Counted from the first letter of the stretch, positions 1 to 7,229 are shown. The stretch: DNA of 21,195 nucleotides from Planctomycetota bacterium (GCA_021778575.1 JAJYCH010000008.1:1-21195), one strand, 5' to 3'. Numbers and translations are program-made. The notes: generated by a model from the letters alone, not told the origin.

Positions 1-7
1 ACCGACC

Positions 8-46
8 GAAAAATGCCCGTCGCTTCGACTGGGAAGCGACGGGCAT
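8..46 (-). terminator. Intrinsic terminator of the GNAT operon
   Basis: A perfect 14-bp stem (arms 13-26 and 33-46) encloses a 6-base loop. Read on the minus strand it is followed directly by a run of T (complement of the A run at 9-13). It lies about 40 bases beyond the stop codon of the small minus-strand gene, as expected for a Rho-independent terminator of that unit. The plus-strand side lacks a comparable T tract. Confidence 0.85.
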
Positions 47-85
47 CTCGGTTGTTTGGTTGCACAAGCCATTTTGCTGCAAGAA

Positions 86-400
86 TCAAGAACCGACGTA
101 ACCCAGCGTTTTGCGCCGGAGCTTGGGGATGCCAAGAGCTTCCCTGATCTGTTCAAGCAGCATCACTTTGTCATCGTCCGATGCTCGATCGAGATCGACT
201 GGCCTGAGCGTTTCAGTCAGGCCTGGATGTTCGTGGAGGAAAATCGTGATTTCCCGAGTGACTTGATCCATGGTCGCTAATGCGGAAGGCTCGGGCAGAC
301 TCATGAACGCATCACTAGCCGGAAAATGCTGCGGGATCGATCGAGAGACTACCCGGCTCTTCGCCACAGAGCGGGCGTTTCCAAGAGTTGCGGCAGCCAT
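86..400 (-). CDS. Small hypothetical protein coupled to the GNAT gene
   Basis: This frame encodes 104 residues from an ATG whose A is the last base of the upstream GNAT gene's TGA (TGATG overlap), a classic translational-coupling junction. A TTG one codon earlier is also possible. I do not recognise the family. The N-terminal third is basic and Ser/Ala-rich. The C-terminal half (about residues 45-95) looks helical and charged, with a DDDK segment and a basic LRRK near the end. It has no signal peptide, membrane segment or obvious metal ligands. The segment is poorer in GC than the rest of the window, like the GNAT gene. A strong terminator follows, so the two genes probably form one transcript. 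A partner, regulator or antitoxin role for the GNAT is only a guess from position. Confidence 0.6.
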   Translation of the reverse strand: MAAATLGNARSVAKSRVVSRSIPQHFPASDAFMSLPEPSALATMDQVTREITIFLHEHPGLTETLRPVDLDRASDDDKVMLLEQIREALGIPKLRRKTLGYVGS

Positions 401-1074
401 CAAATCACCGCTTCTTTCTTCAAGAGTTTCTGAGCTACATTCGAAGGCAGCTCAAGTTGAATCATACGATCTTCGACAATACCCGTCTTCTGGAAATCGT
501 ATTTCAGATAAAATTTCACCGCGTCCGGAAGCGAGAACAAAATGACACGACCCTCGTAACCCCAATAAAGGCTATGGGTTATTGCCAAAATCAGCAATCC
601 TTCTCCGACCCCCGAATAAAGTGGTTGCTTGGCAAAATTCGCACGACACCTGGGTGCCGTGGCCAGGTAGTGGAGGTAGAGCGCTCGTTTTCCAGGCTCA
701 AAGTGTGAGGCACCGGCCCGGCTGTATATGGCCGCACCCTGGACACGCCCATCCTCGGTCCTGATGGCAACGCATCTCAGGAAAATCTCACGCTTACGAA
801 GTTTTCGGATGTAATGCACCCATTTCCAGTGCTCGTCCTCGGCCGGATGCTTGGCGTTCGGGGAAAAAGGGCCGGCAAACTTCCACCAGGAACCATCCAC
901 TTCACGAAAGGCCATCGCTTTTGTGAGCTGGACAAATTTCGCCGCCACAAGCGTTTTCGTTGGGCCATGTTTTAGCGATAGTCCCTCAAGCGGAAAATCA
1001 TCATAGACTTCGTGTTTGGTGGGGTAGAGCACATACGCAAAATCTCTTATATTTTCCAGGATCTGAATCGGCAT
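400..1074 (-). CDS. GNAT-family N-acetyltransferase
   Basis: The 224-residue product carries the C-terminal GNAT core. A beta-4-like strand (ALYLHYLATAP, about 131-141) leads to a glycine turn (GVGEGL, about 155-160) that corresponds to the acetyl-CoA pyrophosphate-binding loop. The closing segment (GYEGRV ... AVKFYLKYDFQKTG, about 172-198) matches the usual end of the fold, where FY.KYDF replaces the common FY.k.GF. Such enzymes move an acetyl group from acetyl-CoA to an amine; the substrate here is unknown. The N-terminal 100 residues are not familiar and contain a Trp-rich stretch (about 63-85). An in-frame TGA lies five codons upstream of the ATG, which fixes the start; a GAGG sits 10 bases before it. 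It is coupled to the small gene downstream. GC is visibly lower than in neighbouring loci, suggesting acquisition by transfer. Confidence 0.85.
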   Translation of the reverse strand: MPIQILENIRDFAYVLYPTKHEVYDDFPLEGLSLKHGPTKTLVAAKFVQLTKAMAFREVDGSWWKFAGPFSPNAKHPAEDEHWKWVHYIRKLRKREIFLRCVAIRTEDGRVQGAAIYSRAGASHFEPGKRALYLHYLATAPRCRANFAKQPLYSGVGEGLLILAITHSLYWGYEGRVILFSLPDAVKFYLKYDFQKTGIVEDRMIQLELPSNVAQKLLKKEAVI

Positions 1075-1202
1075 GCGGAGACAGCCTCACGGTTTATCCA
1101 GACGCTAAAGCGAGAGATGACGCGATTCCTTTCATCGGCAATCAAAAGGTGATATCCAATCGATTGTACTCCTGGGAAAGCCGAAGTGGCACGACAAGCC
1201 AT
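1047..1202 (-). CDS. Possible 51-residue leader or partner protein
   Basis: An open frame begins with ATG three bases after the desaturase stop and ends with TAA inside the first codons of the GNAT gene, overlapping it by 28 bases in another frame. The peptide has a charged middle (ADERNRVISRF, about 22-32) and a basic end (RFRSWKI). Its codon use is low in third-position GC, like the GNAT gene and unlike the desaturase. I do not recognise it and it shows no clear ribosome-binding site, so it may be chance. If real, it would be the first gene of the GNAT unit and translated into the GNAT start. Confidence 0.25.
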   Translation of the reverse strand: MACRATSAFPGVQSIGYHLLIADERNRVISRFSVWINREAVSACRFRSWKI

Positions 1203-1205
1203 TCG

Positions 1206-2486
1206 TCAAACCGCTTTTCTGGATTCTCGATCGGTCGTCAAAACATCCACCACCGTCGGCAAGCCTCGATCATTGGCGAAGGTTCCGTGGACCTCGACCA
1301 CTTCTCGGGCATAGTCGCCGTGCGACTTCTTGAGCAGTTCGTGGAGCTGGCCCAGGCGGTAGTGCGGGACCACCGGAAACAGGTGGTGCGGGACGTGCAG
1401 ATCCTGCCCGTAGACGAAGATCGCCCATCGCGTCAGAGGGTCGCAGAAGAAGACCCGCGTATTGGTCAGGCGGCCGTCGTCGGCGTTGGTGTGTTGATAG
1501 GTGTCTCTCAGGAGCAGGAAGTAGGGGAAGGTCGTGACCAGGGGCGCGAGCCAGAGTACGTAAAAATAGGGCGAGGATCGGCCGTGGGTCGCCTCGCGCA
1601 GTAACCCCATCGTGATGAAGGCCGCCGTGAAGAACATCAGGCGGAGAACTCCCGAGAACCGGGGCGAATAGGCCGAGCGAAACGGCGACTGGAAGACCCA
1701 GCGCTCGGGGATCAAGTACGTCACCAGCCCCGCCAGGGTGATTCCAATCAGGCCGAACGGGATCAACCAACCCGCGTGACCGGTCAAGGTCAGGGCGTGC
1801 TGTCCGACCAGGATGGTCAGCAAATAGGCGGCACCAAGGATTGTCCCCACGCGCGGCCAGGGGCTGGCGGCGTCGCCGTCGGGAACTCTACGCATGTAGA
1901 CGTTATTTCCCTTGCCGATCACGTTCACGTAGAGATATTCGAGTTGAAACAGAGTGAATGAGAATGGCGAGGTGATCGGGGCGAGCATCCGGGTCAGAAT
2001 AAATCGCCAGCGTCCCATCGGGAACGACTCGACCGCCTTGCCGGGACCAAGGTTGACCAGGTCGGGGTCGAGATCCGGGTCGTTCGTGTACTGATGATGG
2101 GCCATGTGAAACAGGCGATAGAAGTGAATCGTCGCGAGGATCGGGAACAGGCAGAAAACGTCGCCGACAAGGTCGTTGACCCACTTGTTCGGCAGAAGCG
2201 AGTAATGTGACGCCTCGTGACCAAGCCCCGCCAGCCGGTGCGTCAGCCCACCGATCAGCACGATCGCGAGCCCGAAGACCGGGACGTTCCAGGCCCAGGC
2301 CAGGCCCCACGACTGACGCCACTCGCCAAACACCACGGCACCGCCGACCACTCCGGCCAGGCAGAGATATTCCCAGGCGAGGAAACCGAGATTGGCGAAC
2401 CGATCGACTTCACGAAGGCGGGCGAGTTCCGAGCGAAACTCGCGCGAGTTGAACCCTGAAGGCCGCGAGGTGGCGGTCGTGGACAT
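1206..2486 (-). CDS. Membrane fatty-acid desaturase
   Basis: The 426-residue protein has the three histidine boxes of the membrane di-iron desaturase/hydroxylase superfamily: HEASH (90-94), HMAHH (127-131) and HVPHH (364-368). An extra YQHTN (330-334) may add a ligand. Hydrophobic stretches at about 37-56, 66-86, 216-232, 239-258, 280-296 and 306-326 surround the boxes as expected for an inner-membrane enzyme. Members use oxygen and electrons from a ferredoxin or cytochrome to put double bonds into acyl chains; related enzymes act on carotenoids or sphingolipids, so the exact substrate is uncertain. The ATG is preceded by GAGG about 11 bases upstream. The gene stands alone and diverges from the TAXI-type gene across about 240 bases of intergenic DNA. 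I see no clear terminator after it. Confidence 0.9.
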   Translation of the reverse strand: MSTTATSRPSGFNSREFRSELARLREVDRFANLGFLAWEYLCLAGVVGGAVVFGEWRQSWGLAWAWNVPVFGLAIVLIGGLTHRLAGLGHEASHYSLLPNKWVNDLVGDVFCLFPILATIHFYRLFHMAHHQYTNDPDLDPDLVNLGPGKAVESFPMGRWRFILTRMLAPITSPFSFTLFQLEYLYVNVIGKGNNVYMRRVPDGDAASPWPRVGTILGAAYLLTILVGQHALTLTGHAGWLIPFGLIGITLAGLVTYLIPERWVFQSPFRSAYSPRFSGVLRLMFFTAAFITMGLLREATHGRSSPYFYVLWLAPLVTTFPYFLLLRDTYQHTNADDGRLTNTRVFFCDPLTRWAIFVYGQDLHVPHHLFPVVPHYRLGQLHELLKKSHGDYAREVVEVHGTFANDRGLPTVVDVLTTDRESRKAV

Positions 2487-2606
2487 GGATCAAAACGCCT
2501 CATCCGGGCGGAGGGAAGTGTCAGAGCCCAGTCACTCGAAAAATCTTATCCGGCCGATCAAGTGAGTCAAAAAATCCGATTCGGGAATTCGACCGAGGAT
2601 CGGATG

Positions 2607-2637
2607 TTGACCACGAGCCGTTTTCAGCGAATATCAT
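2607..2637 (+). promoter_or_regulatory. Candidate sigma70-like promoter for the TAXI gene
   Basis: TTGACC (2607-2612) and TATCAT (2632-2637) each match five of six bases of the -35 and -10 consensus, with a slightly long 19-base spacer. The site is about 90 bases upstream of the preferred TAXI start at 2727. It lies downstream of the alternative GTG at 2562, which argues against that longer start. Sequence inspection only. Confidence 0.4.
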
Positions 2638-2697
2638 GGAGGTGGCTCGATTGGCGAGTGGCTTCGGTCGCTCGGCACCTCGTCCGCCGGAATTCCC

Positions 2698-2710
2698 ATT
2701 GGGTTCGTTT
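2698..2710 (+). repeat. Intergenic motif ATTGGGTTCGTTT, copy 1
   Basis: This 13-base motif lies just before the AAGGA ribosome-binding site (2716-2720) of the TAXI gene. An identical copy precedes the ribosome-binding site of the next gene (4353-4365). See findings. Confidence 0.5.
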
Positions 2711-2726
2711 TGTCGAAGGATCGTTC

Positions 2727-4280
2727 ATGCCCCATAAACTCCCCAGAAACCAATGGTCTGGCGAACGGTTCTGGCCGGCGCTGGGGCTGCTGGCGGTTCT
2801 GTTGGCTTCGTTTTGGCTCGCGTGGAATGCGTGGGAAGGACCGTCACCGACGTTTCGACTCCGGGCCACGGGCGGGCGTCTCCCCGGTCCCAAGCAACGG
2901 TTGACTCAGGCACTCGCCCGAGAATCCACCCGACTCGGCGTCGATCTGACTGTGAGCGAATGCCCCGGCTCGATCGAGTCGCTCGACGAGGTCAATGACG
3001 GACGAGTCGACCTGGCACTCGTTCAAGGCGGCCTGGACTCGAAGCGCTGGACCGAGGTCCGGCAAGTCGCCGCCTTGCATATCGAACCGCTCCAGTTGAT
3101 CGTTCGAGCCGACCTCTACGCCTCAGTCTCGGCGAATCTTCGAGCCTTGCACGGGCGATCAGTCAACCTGGGCGAGCCGGGAAGCGGGTCGGAGGCTCTG
3201 GCCCGTCAGGTTCTCGGGTTCGTTGGACTGCGTGCAGGTACAACGGAATCACCGGGCGATTATCGAGCGATGTCGTTAACTCATCGAGAGTTGCAGGAAA
3301 TCTCGAGCCCCGAAAAGCTCCCCGACGCCGTGATCACCGTCTCGTCGCTGCCGACTCCGGTGATCCGCTACCTGGTGACGCGCTGGGGCTATCGGTTGGT
3401 GGCGATCCCATTCGCCGAGGCGTTTGGCCTGGGGGATCTCGACAACGATGATGGCTCGACAGAGGTCGACCCATCGTCCGCCCGAGCCCAGATCGACCGG
3501 GTCCATCTTCAGGAAACGCAGATTCCCGCCTTTACCTACGGGGTCGAGCCGGCTGTGCCCCAGTCCCGCATTCCCACCTTCGGAGCGCGGATTCTGGTCG
3601 TGACCCACCGCAAGACGGAACCGGAAGCAGTCAAACGACTTCTGGAAGCCATCTTCTTCAGCGATTTCGCCGAAGTGGCCCGTCCGCCGCTGGTCCCGTC
3701 GTTGCTCGACCTGCCGCCCGAATTCCCGCTTCACCCCGGGACCGTCGAGTTTCTCCAGCGCAACAAGCCGCTGAGAGTCGGTGACGCGGTCGATTTCCTC
3801 GAAAAAACGTCGAGTCTCACCGGCGCGATCCTTGGCGGCCTGTTCGTGACCTGGCAATGGGCCCGACGCCGCTATCGCCGTCGCCGCGAGCTTGGGTTCG
3901 AGTCGTATTTGCTCAAGGTCACCGCCATCGAGCGTGAGGCGCTTCAGCTCGAACTGGCCAGCCGGCTGGAACTTGCGCCGTTGCTCGCGCTACAGTCCGA
4001 TCTCGGCCGGCTCAAGAACGAGGCGATGGAGCGGTTCACTCTTGGTGAGCTGGAAGGGGAAGGTTTGATGTCGGGATTCCTGACCCACGCCAACGACGCC
4101 CGGGATTACCTGGCTCGCCTGATCCTTCACGCCCGAACCACGATCGAGAAACAGGCGAGGAAGCAAGGACTGTCGACCGACGCGGCCTGGGCGCTGGCGA
4201 TCGGGGGCCACGAAACCCCTTCGAGCAACGAACCGGAGGGGGCGGCCCTTGCCGACCGAGGGGGCCGTCCTCTAGAGTGA
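2727..4280 (+). CDS. Membrane-anchored TAXI-type solute-binding protein
   Basis: From the ATG at 2727 (AAGGA six bases upstream) the product is 517 residues; a longer GTG start at 2562 lacks a ribosome-binding site. An N-terminal membrane segment (16-34) precedes a TAXI/NMT1-like periplasmic binding domain (about 42-345). Family marks are the DLALVQGGLD segment (95-104), the GEPGSGSEALA loop (149-159), which resembles the TAXI ligand-binding Gly/Ser loop, and the closing LHPGTVEFLQ (335-344). A second membrane segment (about 361-380) follows, then an arginine cluster (380-387) and a cytoplasmic, mostly helical tail of about 110 residues. Classical TAXI proteins are free periplasmic partners of TRAP permeases. 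Here both ends are membrane-tied and no permease is nearby, so a sensing or scaffold role is possible. The ligand is unknown. Confidence 0.8.
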   Translation: MPHKLPRNQWSGERFWPALGLLAVLLASFWLAWNAWEGPSPTFRLRATGGRLPGPKQRLTQALARESTRLGVDLTVSECPGSIESLDEVNDGRVDLALVQGGLDSKRWTEVRQVAALHIEPLQLIVRADLYASVSANLRALHGRSVNLGEPGSGSEALARQVLGFVGLRAGTTESPGDYRAMSLTHRELQEISSPEKLPDAVITVSSLPTPVIRYLVTRWGYRLVAIPFAEAFGLGDLDNDDGSTEVDPSSARAQIDRVHLQETQIPAFTYGVEPAVPQSRIPTFGARILVVTHRKTEPEAVKRLLEAIFFSDFAEVARPPLVPSLLDLPPEFPLHPGTVEFLQRNKPLRVGDAVDFLEKTSSLTGAILGGLFVTWQWARRRYRRRRELGFESYLLKVTAIEREALQLELASRLELAPLLALQSDLGRLKNEAMERFTLGELEGEGLMSGFLTHANDARDYLARLILHARTTIEKQARKQGLSTDAAWALAIGGHETPSSNEPEGAALADRGGRPLE

Positions 4281-4290
4281 GGGCCGACAA

Positions 4291-4335
4291 GGCACGAGCG
4301 GACGAGGCACGAGCGGTCGAGGCACGAGCGGTCGA
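4291..4335 (+). repeat. 15-bp tandem repeat, three units
   Basis: Three head-to-tail copies of GGCACGAGCGGTCGA (4291-4305, 4306-4320, 4321-4335) occupy the gap between the TAXI gene and the phosphohexomutase gene. The first copy differs at one position (A for T). A flanking GCCGACAAG before and GTCGACAAG after look like partial units. An isolated 11-base core recurs at 18033-18043. Confidence 0.85.
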
Positions 4336-4352
4336 CAAGTCGCCAGTCGAGA

Positions 4353-4365
4353 ATTGGGTTCGTTT
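4353..4365 (+). repeat. Intergenic motif ATTGGGTTCGTTT, copy 2
   Basis: Identical to the motif at 2698-2710. It sits just before the GGAGGG ribosome-binding site (4377-4382) of the phosphohexomutase gene, so both copies occupy the same place relative to a start codon. Confidence 0.5.
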
Positions 4366-4388
4366 GAGAAAATTGCGGAGGGTGTTGC

Positions 4389-5747
4389 GTGGCCGGGACC
4401 CGGATTGCGAGCGTGTCGGGATTGCGAGGGGTGGTTGGCGACGGGCTCGACCCGGCCATCGTGGCCGACTTCACGGCGGCCTACGCCTCGGGCCTGGCGG
4501 CCGGGCCGATCGTCGTCGGCCACGACGGCCGCGTCTCGGCCCCCGTCTTTCTTCCCGCCGTCCTCTCCGCGATCACCGCAACCGGGCGCGACGCCTGGCT
4601 TGCCGGTCCGGTGGCGACACCGACCCTCGGCCGGCTCGTCTTCGACCTCAACGCGGCAGGCGGAATTCAAATCTCAGCTTCGCATAACCCGCCGAAATAT
4701 AACGGGTTAAAATTCTTCCAGCCCGGCGGGATGGTCCTGGGGCCGATCGAAGGGCGGGCCATGCTCGACCGGCTCGAAGCCCGAGCGCTCGACTGGGCAA
4801 CCTGGGATCGGCTGGGCAAGGTCCGGGTTCTCGACGAGCCCGACGGCCAGCATCTCGCGCTGGTTCTGGCGACGGTCGACGTCGAATTGATCCGCCGTCA
4901 GAAGTTCGTCGTGGTCCTCGACGCCTGCCACGGGTCGGGTGGGCGGCTGGGTGAGACGCTGCTCCGCGAGCTGGGTTGCGACCCGGTGGTCCTGGGCGCG
5001 GTCCCCGACGGCCGCTACGACCACCCGCCCGAACCGACCGAGGCGAACCTCCGAAGGTTCTCCCCCGTCGTGACCGCTCTGGGCGCGGCCGTAGGCTTTG
5101 CACAGGACCCGGACGCCGACCGGCTGGCGATTGTCGATGAAACCGGACGTTATATCGGCGAGGAACTGACCCTGGCCCTGGCCGCCTCGCACCGCTTGAG
5201 CCAGACCCGGGGCGTGGTGGTCCTCAACCTTTCGACCTCGAAGGCGACCGAGGACATTGCCGAGAAATTCGGCTGCCCGGTCATCCGGACACCGGTCGGC
5301 GAAATTCACGTCGTTGAAGGGATGCGGGCGCATTCGGCGGTCCTGGGCGGCGAGGGGAACGGCGGCGTGATCGACCCTCGGGTCGGCTACGTCCGCGATA
5401 GCTTCGCCGCGATGGCTCTGGTGCTCGATTTGCTGGCGAAGACAGGTCGGAAACTCTCCGAACTCGTCGACGAATTGCCTCGATATGCCCTGATCAAGGA
5501 CCAGTACCCCATCGGCTCGAACAGCGGGGTCCCGGAGCTTTTCGATCGGATCGCCGCCGGGCACCCCGAAGCGAAAGCGGATCGCCGCGACGGTCTCCGA
5601 CTCGACTGGTCGGACCGCTGGGTTCACGTCCGGTCGAGCAACACCGAACCGATCGTCCGGGTGATCGCCGAGGCGGGAGATCCTCAATCCGCTCGAAGCC
5701 TGGCCGATCAGATCGGCCGCCAGGTCGCCGGGAGGACGTCGCCGTGA
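4389..5747 (+). CDS. Phosphohexomutase (phosphoglucosamine/phosphomannomutase family)
   Basis: This 452-residue alpha-D-phosphohexomutase has all four signature sites: the phosphoserine loop SASHNPP (96-102, catalytic Ser98), the Mg-binding DPDADR (240-245), the sugar-recognition loop GEGNGG (321-326) and the phosphate-binding RSSNTEPIVR (415-424). The enzyme moves phosphate between C1 and C6 of a hexose or hexosamine in the cytoplasm. The GEGNGG loop, rather than GEQSGH or GEMSGH, recalls archaeal GlmM and archaeal-type phosphoglucomutase/phosphomannomutases, so the exact sugar is open. The GTG start has GGAGGG six bases upstream. Its stop overlaps the start of the HAD phosphatase by four bases (GTGA), so the two are co-translated and probably work in one sugar-phosphate or envelope-precursor route. 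Confidence 0.92.
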   Translation: MAGTRIASVSGLRGVVGDGLDPAIVADFTAAYASGLAAGPIVVGHDGRVSAPVFLPAVLSAITATGRDAWLAGPVATPTLGRLVFDLNAAGGIQISASHNPPKYNGLKFFQPGGMVLGPIEGRAMLDRLEARALDWATWDRLGKVRVLDEPDGQHLALVLATVDVELIRRQKFVVVLDACHGSGGRLGETLLRELGCDPVVLGAVPDGRYDHPPEPTEANLRRFSPVVTALGAAVGFAQDPDADRLAIVDETGRYIGEELTLALAASHRLSQTRGVVVLNLSTSKATEDIAEKFGCPVIRTPVGEIHVVEGMRAHSAVLGGEGNGGVIDPRVGYVRDSFAAMALVLDLLAKTGRKLSELVDELPRYALIKDQYPIGSNSGVPELFDRIAAGHPEAKADRRDGLRLDWSDRWVHVRSSNTEPIVRVIAEAGDPQSARSLADQIGRQVAGRTSP

Positions 5748-6460
5748 ACGTCTGGCCCACCTACGAGAAACCGCCCGCGGTCGCCTTTTTCGATGTCGAC
5801 GGCACGCTCCTCGCCGAAACAACCACCTATCTGTTCGCGCGGATCTTGCGCCGGCGGGGCTTGATCAAACGCTCGTTCATTCTTCGGGCGCTCTATCACG
5901 GCCTCCAGCACCGGTTTGGCCGGCTCGATTATGGCCGGCTCGTCGCCTTCGGCCTGAACAGCATTGCCCGCCTGCCAATCATCGATCTCCAGCGGATCGC
6001 TTACGAGAACTTTGTCGAGTACGTCAAGCCACGACTTTATGAGGGAGTCGTCGACCACCTGAACGACCTCCGGATGCGCGGGACGGCCGTCGTCCTGGTC
6101 TCGTCGTCGCCGGGAATCGTCCTCGAACCCCTCTCGATCTACCTGGGATGTACCGACACGATCACGACCCCGGTCCGAATCGAGCGCGGGCGTCTGGTCG
6201 GAATTGCCGATGGTCCACCATGTTACGGCGAAGGAAAACTCTACTGGGCGCGACGTTGGGCCGACGCGCATCAAATCTCGATGGACGAAGCGGCAGCCTA
6301 CGCGGATAATTGGAGTGATCGGGCCTTGCTCGGCCAGGTCGGTCGAGCCGTGGTGGTCCATCCGCATCGCAAGCTGAAACGCCTGGCCCGAGCACGAGGC
6401 TGGACAATTGTCAACCCTCGACGTCCCCGGAAAGTGGTGATTCGCGAGTCGAGGCGGTGA
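5744..6460 (+). CDS. HAD-IB family phosphatase
   Basis: The 238-residue protein shows the four HAD motifs: FFDVDGTLL (15-23, nucleophile Asp17 and acid Asp19), VSSSPG (119-124), Lys165 in GEGKLYWAR, and YADNWSD (186-192, metal-binding acids). A helical cap lies at about 27-100, as in subfamily IB, which includes SerB-like phosphoserine phosphatases and phospholipid-phosphate phosphatases. The substrate cannot be set from sequence. The GTG start overlaps the mutase stop and has GGAGG eight bases upstream. The tail (about 205-238) is basic, which might favour contact with membranes or nucleic acid. Coupling to the mutase suggests a sugar-phosphate or lipid-phosphate substrate, but this is inference. 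Confidence 0.9.
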   Translation: MNVWPTYEKPPAVAFFDVDGTLLAETTTYLFARILRRRGLIKRSFILRALYHGLQHRFGRLDYGRLVAFGLNSIARLPIIDLQRIAYENFVEYVKPRLYEGVVDHLNDLRMRGTAVVLVSSSPGIVLEPLSIYLGCTDTITTPVRIERGRLVGIADGPPCYGEGKLYWARRWADAHQISMDEAAAYADNWSDRALLGQVGRAVVVHPHRKLKRLARARGWTIVNPRRPRKVVIRESRR

Positions 6461-6464
6461 TTTT

Positions 6465-6490
6465 GGGCGATAATTACCGTTTTATCGTCC
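6465..6490 (+). promoter_or_regulatory. Inverted repeat between the HAD and sigma-factor genes
   Basis: GGGCGATAA (6465-6473) and TTATCGTCC (6482-6490) form a 9-bp inverted repeat with one mismatch and an 8-base AT-rich centre. It starts four bases after the HAD stop. It could be a weak terminator or an operator for the sigma-factor gene about 85 bases downstream. No T tract follows, so I favour neither. Confidence 0.35.
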
Positions 6491-6575
6491 GTTCTGAGCG
6501 AAGAGACCTTTCTTGGCATCAAATTCCCTGATCAGTGATTGACTGAAGGTCGGACCTTGGTGGGAGTTGAGAGCA

Positions 6576-7229
6576 ATGTCCCTCGAAGATTACGAGAGTC
6601 CGAAAAGTCTCCGGAGTCGCCGGGCAGTTGCCACGGCCCTGGTAATGGGGCTCGCCGCCCTGACTGCGCAGGCGAGCGAGTCGGACCTGGTCAGCGATAT
6701 TCAACGCTACTGCGCGGTCTGCTGGCGAAACGCCCGGCTCGACCCGGGTCTCTGGGATGACTGCACCCAGGAAGTCTGCGTCCGACTGCTCGGCAAGGCC
6801 CGAGCCGGCGAACTCGACCTGAACCTCGTTCTGGCCGACGACACGCCCGAGCGTCGCGAGCTGGTCCGGGCGATCGACATGGTTCGCAAGCGTGTGCAAC
6901 GAGCCCGGAAGCTCCAGCCGCTCGACGATCAGTTGACCCCCGGCCCCGACGTCGACGGCAAGAATCGCGAGCGTCAGGAACTGGGCGAGATCCTCGAAGC
7001 CGCCCGGCGAGCGGTCCTCTCGCCGCGCCAGGATCGGATCGTCGAACTCTGGACCCGAGGTTGGACCGTCCCCGATATCAGTCGGAGCCTGGGCCTCGCC
7101 CCGGCTCGCGTCAGCGATGAAAAATATAAGGCACTGAGAAAACTGGAACGGCACCTCGCCGACCAGCGTGACGACCTGGACTTGCCTGCGGAATCGCTCG
7201 ATATCAGCGAAGCCCGACAAGTGGGCTGA
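6576..7229 (+). CDS. ECF-like RNA polymerase sigma factor
   Basis: From the ATG at 6576 (GGGAG nine bases upstream) the product is 217 residues; a TTG at 6567 is too close to that site. Residues about 35-75 resemble sigma region 2, with DDCTQEVCVRLL (61-72) matching the usual D(D/Q)..QEvf.rl segment. Residues about 145-195 form a sigma region 4 helix-turn-helix: LSPRQDRIVELWTRGWTV followed by ISRSLGLAPARVSDEKYKAL. It should bind core polymerase and direct it to a small regulon. No anti-sigma factor or kinase is adjacent, so control is unclear. The segment at 18-33 is oddly hydrophobic and ends in AQA like a signal peptide, probably by chance. A hairpin terminator follows. Confidence 0.75.
   Translation: MSLEDYESPKSLRSRRAVATALVMGLAALTAQASESDLVSDIQRYCAVCWRNARLDPGLWDDCTQEVCVRLLGKARAGELDLNLVLADDTPERRELVRAIDMVRKRVQRARKLQPLDDQLTPGPDVDGKNRERQELGEILEAARRAVLSPRQDRIVELWTRGWTVPDISRSLGLAPARVSDEKYKALRKLERHLADQRDDLDLPAESLDISEARQVG

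Noticed and set aside
56..708. Several plus-strand frames opposite the GNAT and small-protein genes
   Set aside because: They lack ribosome-binding sites and known motifs and run against the clearly coding minus strand, which ends in a proper terminator.
2562..2726. N-terminal extension of the TAXI protein from a GTG at 2562
   Set aside because: No ribosome-binding site, a promoter-like pair lies inside it, and it would place 55 residues before the membrane anchor; the ATG at 2727 has AAGGA at the right distance.
4291..4335. CRISPR array
   Set aside because: The 15-bp units are directly adjacent with no unique spacers.
4707..5822. A 371-codon minus-strand frame opposite the phosphohexomutase
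   Set aside because: The opposite strand has all four mutase motifs; this frame is a composition artefact.
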